From Enoplosus armatus (taxonomy: Eukaryota > Chordata > Actinopteri > Centrarchiformes > Enoplosidae): a stretch of DNA of 64,000 nucleotides. How positions within the stretch are numbered: the first letter of the stretch is position 1; the number at the start of each line of letters is the position of its first letter. A program made the translations under genes and the position numbers. A model generated the notes under the pieces. It worked only from the letters and a program-made list of their open reading frames with translations. It was not told the origin of the DNA and made no database searches. This document shows, piece after piece, positions 1 to 10,138 of the stretch. Location: the NCBI RefSeq assembly GCF_043641665.1, contig NC_092194.1, positions 15,358,798-15,422,797 of the forward strand. Direction: 5' to 3'.

Positions 1-1500
1 ACCTAACTTTGGCTTTGTTTTTCTTCGGGACGCGAGCGAGTCGCTTCTACGTGCATAGTAGCCGACGGCGTATGACGCGCGTCAAAACAGCAGTTTGGTC
101 ACATTGGCCTTGTCTTCTATTTCTGTCGGAATGGTGCGTCATTAAATGCAACGCTGCGTGATGCGGTCAGTTTCACTGCCAGCCTCGAAGTGAAGCAGAG
201 CGGGAGAGAAGTGGTCGAGGAACATCACATGGCCTAACAGTGACAATGACAAGCACCTGAAATCTTGAAACAGGCCAAATAATACAAACAGTGATAAGGG
301 CTGCAGTGGCAGAGCTGCTTTAGGTTTTAGCATGGCATAGGGTAGTGAGGCTCTCCACATTCAAATCTGTACTACTCCTGCAGGTACATTAAGGAGAATC
401 AGTCTTTAACAGATATCTATTACTGGATAAGCAAATTTGTTTTTGCATCCAACTGCTCAAAGATATCCTTCATAGCCTGCCATGACGGCTGATGAGCATA
501 CTGCAACACAAATCTGCACATACATCAGTGAACCTTAACAAATGTGTAGACCCTAATGGTTTATATCAGACAGACAACAGAAAAACAACTCAATGTCTCT
601 CTGACCTACAGTAGACAAGATGTGAAATGATCTCTTGGTTGTGTTTTTACATTATTTGCATATTAAACTTCCTAATCCCATCACGGCTACAATATCCCCA
701 GTCTGACAGTAAAGGATGCAGCCTGTTTGTGTGCAGACTCGTGCTGAGATTAACAGATGAATGTTAATGAAGATGAATGTGAAGGCCGCTCAAAATATAC
801 CTTCTTTTTTTTTTTTTAAACTGTCAAATAAAAATAATTTATCATTTGGCACTGACACTTCACTTTTAACACTACCATCGCCACTGGACAAAAAGCCATT
901 CCCTAACTCATACATACATAATGTTGTTAGAGTCCGCTCATTGACATTGAGACAAAAAAATCAGTAAACTGCAAAAGCTATTCCAAATTACATGTTGTGA
1001 TGACCTTTTTATGAAGAAAACAAATGAACCAGCTCAATTGTGAAAAGCAATTTATTTCTAATGTTATGATATTGTAGATTGTTTGATTGTTGAATCCAAT
1101 TTAGGATACAGTAGTTGCATTTATTATTGACTTGGTTTGAGTTAAACCTTACACAGATAAATTCAGATTTTCACCCCCACCTCCAAATCCAGCAGCAGCT
1201 CTCAGTTGATTCGGGACAGTGCTGTACCTACATTGTTTTGGGATTGCAGGGGGCATTTTAATATGTGGATTTTCTCCCTATTTCTTGCCTATTTCAATGC
1301 TTAGGGATATAGTGGTGACTGCAAGTTACATTATTTTACATTCAGCCAAGCCTCATAGTAGAAATGAATACTTGCTGATTTTAATATTATGTAGGATTGA
1401 ATAATTGATAATTATGGCAGCATTAAAAAGTATGAACTTGAACATGATGCATTGTAAATGAATACTCAAGATGCCCACAGGAGCTTTATTTAAGAACTGA
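1..1500. other. Intergenic DNA upstream of the GT92 array
   Basis: No gene can be supported here. The first ~110 bases hold a dense cluster of CpG dinucleotides (about 12 within positions 26-90), unlike the AT-rich DNA that follows. That may be the edge of a promoter, possibly the unseen first exon region of GT92 copy 1 or of a gene outside the window. The rest is AT-rich non-coding sequence with short open frames that resemble nothing known to me. Confidence 0.4.
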
Positions 1501-2287
1501 ACCACATACATCTCTTCCATCAATTTTCATCTCAATGCACCAGATTTCTTCTTCTAAAAAATGGTAAAATAATGATCAGACCCCAGAGCGACCCTACAAC
1601 GGTTTGGGGTCAGAATTGTGACCTTTCTCATGCCACTTTACTTTGCAGACCTGAAATAATCTTCTGTCAAGGTGAAGTAAGTAGCTATTAGCCAGTGATA
1701 CCCAGATTTTTAACTGTTTTAGAAAGATGTTACTTCCATTAAATATTTCACAGAAGGGATATTTTTTTCATCCCATCAATCAAGATTTCTGCTTTGTTAT
1801 TTTCAGATGCAGGAATTTCTCAGACAGCCAAGATTTAACAGAAACAATATTCAAGTTTTCAAAGATAATATGGATCACTGGGAAAGATGGGAATATAAAT
1901 CTTATAAAGTGTTGGGAGCATATTCAAGGAAATGTATATTAGATTCACAGTGAGTGTTGCCAAGTGGGACCCTATACAATGAGAAAAGCAGTGGTCCTGA
2001 TACAGAGCCTTGATGCACTCCACCGGAAAGAACATGGCCCTCCCAAAGAAGGTGGTGGTGTTGAATTACAGGGTGATTTAAACGGCGTTCAATGTAAACA
2101 ATGAAGTCAGATTGGTCTCACAAGATGTTTGGCTGTTTTACTAATCTATTTCTCATCTGTGTAGGGTATTGCAGTAATGACAGAACCAAGCTTCTAGCTT
2201 TACTTCATCAAGTCAGAAGTGTATTTTCAAGCTTAGTTTCTCAAATGTTTCTAAAATCTGTAATGGTGACTCTAAGTATTGCTGCAG

Positions 2288-4289
2288 GATTCTTCGATCT
2301 TTGGCTGAATGGATAAGTGGACAAAACTCAGAAGGAAGTTTTTCTTCCTCTCCATTGGCATCTTCATTTTCATGATTGTGGTTTTGAGATTCCCTGGGAC
2401 ATACAGGGCCATCCCAAGCCCAATCCGAAACCTGCGTCGGGTTCCAAACTCTTGCCCCCTACAGATATCTGACCAGACCATCACCCCCCTCAACAATACC
2501 AAGCACTTGCTGGTGTCGGCCTACATGGACCAGAGGGTGAAAGGTTTTGATATACGCATCATTGGCATATTCAGAAGAGACTCCGTCCAACCCCTTCACT
2601 GTCTTTTCTGCTGTGCTGGCCAGTTATCAAATACAACAACTCCAGCAAACATTAAAGAACACTCAGACAACTTTGGTTTTCCCTTTGCCACTACGGATGT
2701 CATGTGTCAGATTCCTCAAAACTGCAGGGCAACCCATGTGAGTCTCCAGACTCAGCCAGATAGTGTGAAGGTATCTGCACAGATGTGGCTCCCCATAAGA
2801 AACCGGAAGACCAGTGGGAAGGAGGAGAAAAAGATTGACTTTACAGTCTGCATCTCCAACCTGTTTGAATTCAACAACGCACTTCAGTATGCACAGACCC
2901 TGGAGATGTACAGGTCAGAACTTCACACAACACATACAGAATACAGTCAATAGACACAATAATGGCAACACCACCACAAAGCATGGCCTCAAATGAGCAT
3001 TACAAGGTTCACAAAGGTTCTATTTATGGCAGGGCTGGACTACATTATACTGTACAGGTGTTGCTGTTATTCTCACTCCGGGTGGGGTGAGTAGTGTCAC
3101 CATGGTGTATTCAAGTCTTTGCTATTTAGCCATGCTAACAGTTAAATTATTTAGCAAGCGTGATATCAGTCTGTTGGTCGATCGGTCCACCACTTTGGTC
3201 CAGACTATATATCTCAATCACTCTTGGATGGATTGTAGTTACATTTTGTACATCCAGTCATGTATGTATGACTTCGCCTTCATGCTTTACCTTGCTACAG
3301 GCTGCTGGGTGTAGACAGAGTGGTGATCTATAACACCAGCTGCGGCCCAGACCTCGACCGCCTGCTGCAGAGCTACAGCCAGGAGGGCTTCGTGGAGATG
3401 GTTCCTTGGCCCATCAACCAGCATCTGAATTCATCTCGTGGCTGGCTCTTCTCGAAGTATGGAGGGGACGTGCACTACTTTGGCCAGTTGGCAACACTTA
3501 ATGAGTGCATTTACAGATCCATGGAGCGGTCCCGCTACGTCCTGTTGCATGACATAGATGAGATTATAATGCCATACCAACACAACAGCCTAACACCCCT
3601 CATGGACATGCTCCAAAAGCAGCATCCAAACGTAGGGTACTTTACCGTGTTTGTGTGCATTTGAGAAAGACATGATAAAATGTTTCATCAACATCCATAC
3701 TTACTGATCATATTTGATATTTACTGTATGTTCTTACTTTCTTTCCAACTTTTACTGTATCCATCAAACTTGAATCCACGTTCTGCAGGTTGGGGTGTTT
3801 CTTGTTGAAAACCATATATATCCCAAGAAACCCTTTGAGGAAAGTAAAAGGGGTCCCCTGCCTCAATGGAGAGGGGTGCCAGGCTTTAATATTCTGGAGC
3901 ACGTCTATAAGTGGGAGACCGACCGAAAGGCAGAGTACCATCCATACAAGTTGATAGTTCAACCAAGGTAAACAGACTTTTTAGTATGGTGCTTTAAAAC
4001 TACCATATAGTAGGTATCGGCAGCAGCAGTCTGTGTGATTGTCAATGTGCTTCACAGGATGGTGGAGCAGACTTCAGTGCATTTAGTGCTTAAGAAGTTT
4101 GGTGAGCAGCTCAAGATTCCTGCGGAGTTGTGTCATATTATTCACTCTCCACTGAGCACCCCTTCTGTTCAGCCGCTGGAGAAGATCCACGTGGACACAC
4201 GACTGTGGGACTTCAGATACAAGCTGACCCCAAATGTGAACAACGTGCTGAGGAGGGCGGGGCTGTTGCGTTCAGAGGGGCTCAGCTGA
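2288..4289 (+). CDS. GT92 family glycosyltransferase, copy 1
   Basis: Predicted Golgi type II membrane glycosyltransferase of family GT92 (PF01697). Known members of the family transfer galactose, for example C. elegans GALT-1 on N-glycan core fucose; the acceptor here is unknown. Coding exons by splice signals are 2309-2913, 3301-3631, 3789-3967 and 4058-4289, giving 448 residues. Phases agree across all junctions. The exon holding the start follows an acceptor at 2286-2287, so it begins with about 20 nt of 5' UTR. A short cytoplasmic tail (MDKWTKLRRK) precedes a membrane segment at about residues 11-26. The DxD-type metal site is DID at 286-288. NNT and NTT give possible N-glycosylation sites. 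The ATG aligns with the start of copy 4. An oddity is His at 285, just before DID, where the other three copies have Asn. The donor after codon AAC (GTAGGG) is inferred from phase and from the match to the other copies. Any exon further upstream lies outside or is unrecognised. Confidence 0.86.
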
Positions 4290-4384
4290 TGGATGGTAGG
4301 GAGATTGTCATAATGTATTATTTATCAGCAACATCTGCAGTATTGTTAGCCATGCTAGCAGCATGATTCTATTGATGGCAAAGG

Positions 4385-4735
4385 TCCAGACTGAAATATC
4401 TCAATCTATTAAATCGATTGCCATGAAATCTGGTACAGACATTCATGTCCCTCTGGATGTAATCACTTTGGTAATTCTAGCGCCAGCGCTAGGTCAAAAT
4501 TGTAATTTGTGAACACCTTGGTTTATGACTAAACACCTGCAAAACTTGACATTCCCATCAGCCTCACTTTGTGTTTAATGCTATCATGTAGATGTTAGCA
4601 TGTTAAAATGCTAAAGTAAGATGGTGAAAATGGTGATATCCTCATGTTAGCATTGTTAGCATGCTGACATTACCATTTAGCGCAATCACTTTGCTTAAGT
4701 ACGGCCTCCGAAAAGCCACTTACATTTCTTGACTT
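4385..4735. repeat. Dispersed teleost repeat rich in TTAGCATG motifs
   Basis: This stretch has repeated 'gttagcatg' and 'catgctgac' words and the phrase 'attcatgtccctctgga'. I recognise it as a dispersed repeat of perch-like fish genomes. A second copy follows GT92 copy 2 at about 12,650-12,965, so the repeat was either duplicated with the unit or inserted before duplication. Confidence 0.6.
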
Positions 4736-4966
4736 GGTTAATTAAGGTGAAGTTCGAGCAGGCAGACAATGATTTCACTTGGATCTCGTTGCAGGCTTTT
4801 CCATCACCCATCAGTTTGGATGAATGATTTAGTTTTTTGTCTCTGTTGTCATTTCAGTCTATGCTGCTTCTCTCCTCCAAAACTTCTCCACCACCAGTGT
4901 CAAGGCCCTCTGCAATCTGTCTGGTTGCTGTTTAGTATATCTATTGCTATAAATGTATGTTGTTGT

Positions 4967-4972
4967 AATAAA
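4967..4972 (+). terminator. Polyadenylation signal of GT92 copy 1
   Basis: AATAAA about 680 nt after the copy 1 stop codon is the first canonical signal downstream. The matching position in copy 2 (near 13,062) reads CATAAA. Confidence 0.5.
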
Positions 4973-5069
4973 AGGAACTAATGTGTCTAACTCAAATAAG
5001 CCTTTTTGTGTTATGAAGATTGAAATGCTTTTCAGTGATAAATTGTCGTGGGAATTTCAGGAAACAGAA

Positions 5070-5416
5070 GACTGGCAACAAGGGAGTTGTTCTTGTGGTT
5101 TTATTCACGTCTGCAGACGGACGGACGGCCCCGACAGCAACTCAGTCGCTCCTGCCCGGCTGACCGTACTGCATCTCAGAGTGGTCTGCTTTTATACAGC
5201 ATGTACAGCAAGGAATGTGAACACTAGTAGGAAATGTATCACTCTCTTTGACAATTACTACCATGTAGGAAACAAAGCCACAGTAAAAGGTAATTCCAGG
5301 CAACTGATAACACACAGCTAAGAAAACAAAGAAAGCTATAGTCCTTTTACTAGGATCAAAGGGCACAAAGACAAATGTCTGACCATAAATGAACTCTTCA
5401 AGCTAGAAAAGGAACG
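5070..5416 (-). mobile_element. Probable solo LTR-like insertion (about 345 bp)
   Basis: The flanks (TCGTGGGAATTTCAGGAAA... on the left, ...GTGTTGTATTTTCCCACTACA on the right) are joined without interruption, in inverted orientation, at 19,472-19,525, which looks like an empty site. Read on the - strand, the inserted part has a TATA-like TGTATAAAAG near 5,200 and AATAAA near 5,100 close to its end. That layout fits a promoter plus poly(A) signal of an LTR. Exact termini and a target-site duplication are not clear, so the class is uncertain. Confidence 0.45.
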
Positions 5417-6002
5417 TGTTGTATTTTCCCACTACATAAATGTAAGTATTAGTGGGAGTATGCATGTTCTCTCAGTTGTGTATTGACATGATACACAAGG
5501 CAGAAATAGAGGGGACATGCAAAAGCTGGATAAATCTCACCTCGCTGCAAGAACAATGTAGGCACCTGAGCCTACTGCAATGAAGCCGCTCATTGCCACC
5601 ATCTGGGAAATATAGATGTGTAACATGCACTAGCTTTTTTGGAACTACAGTTAAAACATAAAATGTGGACTTCTGTGCAATATCTGTTGGCCAATGCTGA
5701 TTTGCTGTTTGCTGATGGTAATACCTCAAAGGGCTGGAGGGTCTGCTAACATTTACAAAGTGGATTTCATACTGCTTTTAATAGTCTGACCAGACATTTA
5801 TGACAGCGCAGAATGGCTTTTAGGGTCCTTTAAAATCCTAATGCATCATTTTTTGCATGTGTCCGTGTTACAGGAAGGTATGTATTTCTAGTGCTCCACC
5901 TGGTGACTGGTTAGCTTCAGTTGTTTGCTGTTGTTGGCTGTCTGTCCACCTGTACTTCCTTTTCAGGATTTTAATACTTGTGTTTAATACAGTTATGAGA
6001 TA

Positions 6003-6240
6003 TGAAATTTCAAGTTTTATTTATAAAGCGCCAAATTATAACAGAAGTTATCTCTTTGTCATCTGCCTCGACCGGTTGGATAGAGAGCAGGATGAAAGAG
6101 AACATAGATCCAGACTCTTCAGCTCCGGAGGAAGAAATACCTGCAGAAAGCAACAGAAGGAGAGAGATGAGAAAGCACACAACTACTGGAGAGAGAAGAT
6201 GTTGAGTTAGTAACATGCATTAATGATATAAGAATGCGAA
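6003..6240. repeat. Dispersed teleost repeat fragment
   Basis: It begins 'caagttttatttataaagcg' and continues with 'catctgcctcgaccggttgg', a sequence I know as a common dispersed fish repeat. The 3' half ('cctgcagaaagcaacag') recurs after GT92 copy 2 at 13,311-13,400. Open frames in it are not genes. Confidence 0.55.
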
Positions 6241-7502
6241 CAGATGGAGAGGGAGAGGAGGAGGAGTTATGATTGAATCTCTCGTATTACCCAAAATCCA
6301 TGGGAGTTAAAGGTAGTTTTCATTATTGGTAATACTTTTTGGCTTGCCAGGCAGACGGCAAGAGGGTGCCAAAAAAAAACACATTGGCAGGAAAATGAGA
6401 ATCGGCTTCTACAAGCTGTCTTACTCAAATAAGCTTCTATTGACCTTTCAGATGGGTTGTTTTGCGACATGCAATACAGTCTTTGGACTGTACTTGGTTA
6501 TACATTAATTTGCCATTATTGAAGATAAGAGAAAAGCATGTTCACTGAGGAGGTAAAGTGAAACTGTCATAATTGTATATTGAGTAACAACAGTTTGAAT
6601 ACAAACAAGTAACTACTGTTAGCAGCCTAGCTACTGTCTAAAGGAAGAGCCGTATGAATCCCAATTTGAACTAGAAACCCCAATCTCAATGAGTAAAACA
6701 CCCAGCAGTATTAATAAGTAGGCAGGTTTTGTTTGTTACTTACCGATCAAGTAGAAATAATGACTGAAGAAAAGGAACGTCGGTTTGGAACCCTCTCAAG
6801 TCAAGTTTTTACACATCTTTTTCTTTTGCCGGGTAGCATTTTCACAGTTGTTTCACCGCCTGCAAAGTCCACTACATGGGGATAGCTATGGGGTGCCAAT
6901 TGTAAAGTGGCGCATACTGATATGAACAGCAACATTTCGCCACAGTTAGCTCCAAACTATTTTTAAAAAAGTGGGCTGTGGCCGGTTGGAAAAACTTTAA
7001 CATATCGCCCAATCCTAGTGTATAACTAGCGATTGCTTTCTACTAGCAAAGAGCGATGCAAGGCAAGGGTGGACAACTCCCTAACTGTAACCTGAGCTAA
7101 GGTAAGGTTAAGGGTAGCCAGCTGGCTGTAACTTAGCTATGTGGCATGGATCTGGCATTGGTTGCTTCGTAACATTAGCTGATAAAGTAATTTGCAGTCG
7201 GCAAACTAGTTTGTGTCACGGAGTAAATGGTCCGAATAAAATATAGGAACATAAGAGGTAAATCCCAGTAAATCAGTCTGGTGTATGTCATGTCACTGCT
7301 TTGGCTGATGCCCAGGATGCTTGCTCGGGTCTACAGACTGCGAGCACAAACAACAGGAAGTTGACTGCTGTTCACTTAACGGCCACCGGTGTCATCAATA
7401 ACAACTTTCTGAGGACTCCATATGGAACCTTCAACATTTCTTCTAAATTCACAGTATTCAACAATTTTAAGTGAAACCATTACCATTTGTAGCTTCATCA
7501 GG

Positions 7503-7641
7503 TTAGTAGCTCATCCTGAGCAGCGCAAGTGACACCTGCGGAAACCAGACAGACAGGGACTCAAACATTAGCCCACCCCCTTACCTAAATATCTTCAGTC
7601 GCCAGTCGTCTTACAACAGGAGTGACTACATTCAGCTTTGA
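7503..7641 (+). promoter_or_regulatory. Promoter-proximal region and 5' UTR exon of GT92 copy 2 (inferred)
   Basis: This block is strongly similar to 22,440-22,565 upstream of copy 4 ('aagtgacacctgc', 'cttacaacagga', 'cagctttgagtgagttactg'). Both end in a good splice donor, GA|GTGAGT. The donor aligns with that of the coding first exon of copy 3 (TTTCA|GTAAGT). It is therefore best read as a non-coding first exon. No in-frame ATG lies between the preceding stop and the donor. Confidence 0.55.
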
Positions 7642-10138
7642 GTGAGTTACTGTATGTTCAATATGGTCTTTATATTAATATTAAAACCACAGGTGAAGTT
7701 TGCGTTCAGGGGGCTCACTGACCCCCTTAGTGGCTGTAGCCAAACATGCATGTAGGGATTTAAATAGTGAGATATATTGAGAAGCTAGAAACAGATAATA
7801 ATAGACTTGGGCGGCATCACTGAGTAGCACTGTTGCCATGCAGCCTTTCTGAGTGGGTTTCCGCATTTGGTTTACTCAGTCATTGTGAACTGGAACCTGT
7901 AAATTGCCAGTGGGTGTAGTTGTATGTGTTGGCCATGCCTTATCTGTGTATCGTGTGATAGCCTGGCCTCAGTCAAGGTTGTGCCTCTCCCATTTTGGAA
8001 AGGATCCTACATCTGCAGATCTGAGCAGGGTAAGATCTTTGGAAAACGAATGGAGTGACAATAACTACTTTTCTACAAGTTTCAGAAGATTGTTCAAACT
8101 AAACAACTGGAAAACGGTAAATCACTCAGGTATGGGCATTTAATCACTACTTAAGTACAATTTTTATATACTTGCACTTTATTTGAGTATTTTCTTTTCA
8201 TGCTCTTTCAGAGGGAAATATTGTACTTTATACTCCACTACAGTTATTTGATTGCTTTAGTGACTAATTATTTTGAGGGTTTTTTTTTTGATGATGCTTT
8301 CTTAAAATTAAAATACTCAACATTATATACAAGTAGAGCTGAAACAATTAGTCGATTGACAGACTTTCTCTTCAACATTTCAAGGTTCTAGCTTTTGAAA
8401 TGTGACAATTTTTTGACAATTGCTGTTTTTCCTTGTAATTATTGTAATAATTCAAAATCATTTTTAATAATTTAGAGGTTTGGACTGTTGGTTTGACAAA
8501 ACAAGCCTTGTGAAGGTGTTACGGCTCTGGGTAATTGTGACCAAGCAATCAATCGAGAAAATGACAAAATAGCCAGTGGATTGATCCATAATAAAATTCT
8601 AATGATATATTATATAGTAGTATAACAGTCACAGGGGGGTACTTTTAATACTTTAAGTACATTATTATACTTACATACTTTTACAAGTAACATTTTCAAC
8701 GCAGGATTTGCAATGGAATACTTTTACAGTGTGGTATTAGTACTTTTACTTCAGTAAAGGATCTAAACACCACTGCTCACAAGTTAAAATGTAGTAAACA
8801 AGTAGACATAGCTTTGTTATTAGGTTGGGAACAACTAATATAAGCTAATAAATCAATAAATGTCATAGCATGTCTGTACCGTACAACAGGAAATACACAG
8901 TGTTACCCAGCAGCTGTGCAGGGAACTACAAAGAACAAGGAGGAGTGGGGGAGGGGACAAAATGAATAAATACATGAAATGAGTTAATATTATATAAAAA
9001 CTGTTCTATTTCCAACATCAACAATGAACCTGTAAACGAAATGAGTTCAAAATTCAAAGTTCTTTATTGTCATTGTCATAAAAACAACGAGATAGCTCTC
9101 AGTAGTATCTTCAGTCTTCCTCACAGGCTGCAGACAACCCCAACAACCTCATCCAAGAAGATATAGAAACCCAGAGCAAAAACAGTATGCAAATGACTTG
9201 CTGCTCTTTAAGCTTAATTGCTTTGAGGGCACAATAATACTAGAGGCAACTCATATTAGCAAATTAACATTTTCATGGGTGCATGACTCAGCTAGTTGAA
9301 TGTCGTTGGATGTCTCAAGTTCAAAACAGGTTGGGCCATCCTCTCAAGAGAAACTGTGGTACAGAAAGTTTGACTTCTTGGGTTAGTTTTAAATGATCTG
9401 GTATGTGACAGGTGATGTGAGTGATGCCTTAGACAACAGAAGAGCAATGTCACTTTTGAGCGTGTTAGAGCGTAACAACATGACGGTTTTGGAACAAAAT
9501 AAATTATTTTTACATTGGACTGCAATATGTAGAGTGCCTCTTCATTTGATGCATCGAATCAATAGCAAAGGGCAGAATTTCCTCAATCTCCTGTTAGCTT
9601 TGCTGCACCTGCCAGGGTACACTTTTATTGTTTTTATTGGTGCAGAGTACTTATCAGCCAGGAAAAGTGAAAACACCTGTGCAGGGGTGCTGGGCAAAGC
9701 AAATGTTTCCCTGTATTGTTCAAACTGACATCAACTGTCATCTCAATGCAGCAGATGTCTTTATTTGCATGTTTAAATTGGAAAATAATGATGGGACCCC
9801 CTACAAGGGTTTGGGTTCATAAGTGTGATCTTTCTCATCCCACTTGAGTTTGCAGGCCTGAAATTACCTTCTGACAAGGCTGAGTAACTAGCTAGTGACA
9901 CCTAGATTTGTAACTGTTGGTTTTAGAAGGATACTGCCATTAAATATTTGACAAATTAGATATCAGATATTGTTTCACCCCATCAATCAAGATTTCTGCT
10001 TTGTTCTTTTCAGATGGAGGAAATTCTCAGACAGGAATAATTTAACAGTTCACAATGTTCAAGTCAGAAGTGTATTTTCAAGCTTAGTTTCTCAAATGTC
10101 TCTGAAATCTGTAATGGTGACTCTAACTTCTGCCATAG
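7642..10138 (+). other. Inferred first intron of GT92 copy 2
   Basis: No coding sequence is supported. Blocks at 7,830-7,860, 8,940-9,003 and 9,310-9,470 match the first intron of copy 4 at 24,838-24,920, 25,028-25,092 and 25,205-25,360. The block at 9,720-10,130 matches the DNA upstream of copy 1 (1,500-1,860 and 2,205-2,287). A short segment at 9,050-9,100 ('aagttctttattgtcattg') resembles the end of a fish retroelement. Confidence 0.5.
8130..8790. repeat. Teleost 'ACTTAAGTAC' repeat, interrupted by a second repeat
   Basis: The left part (8,130-8,330: 'actacttaagtac', 'tactccactac') and the right part (8,640-8,785: 'tactttaagtacatt', 'cttcagtaaaggatc') are the two ends of one dispersed fish repeat. 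The middle (about 8,337-8,600) belongs to another family, recognised by 'gctgaaacaattagtcgatt'. Related copies of the outer repeat are near 32.6-33.0 and 57.75-57.97 kb. Confidence 0.6.

Larger units (their letters stand above)
4290..7500. other. Spacer between GT92 copies 1 and 2
   Basis: No gene is seen. Besides the repeats listed separately, the spacer carries unit-level homology to the DNA after copy 2: 5,495-5,540 matches 13,185-13,225 ('aaagctggataaatctc') and 6,350-6,450 matches 13,725-13,815 ('ttctacaagctgtcttactc'). The duplicated unit therefore extends well past the coding exons, and the unit period is about 7.5-8 kb. Confidence 0.6.
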
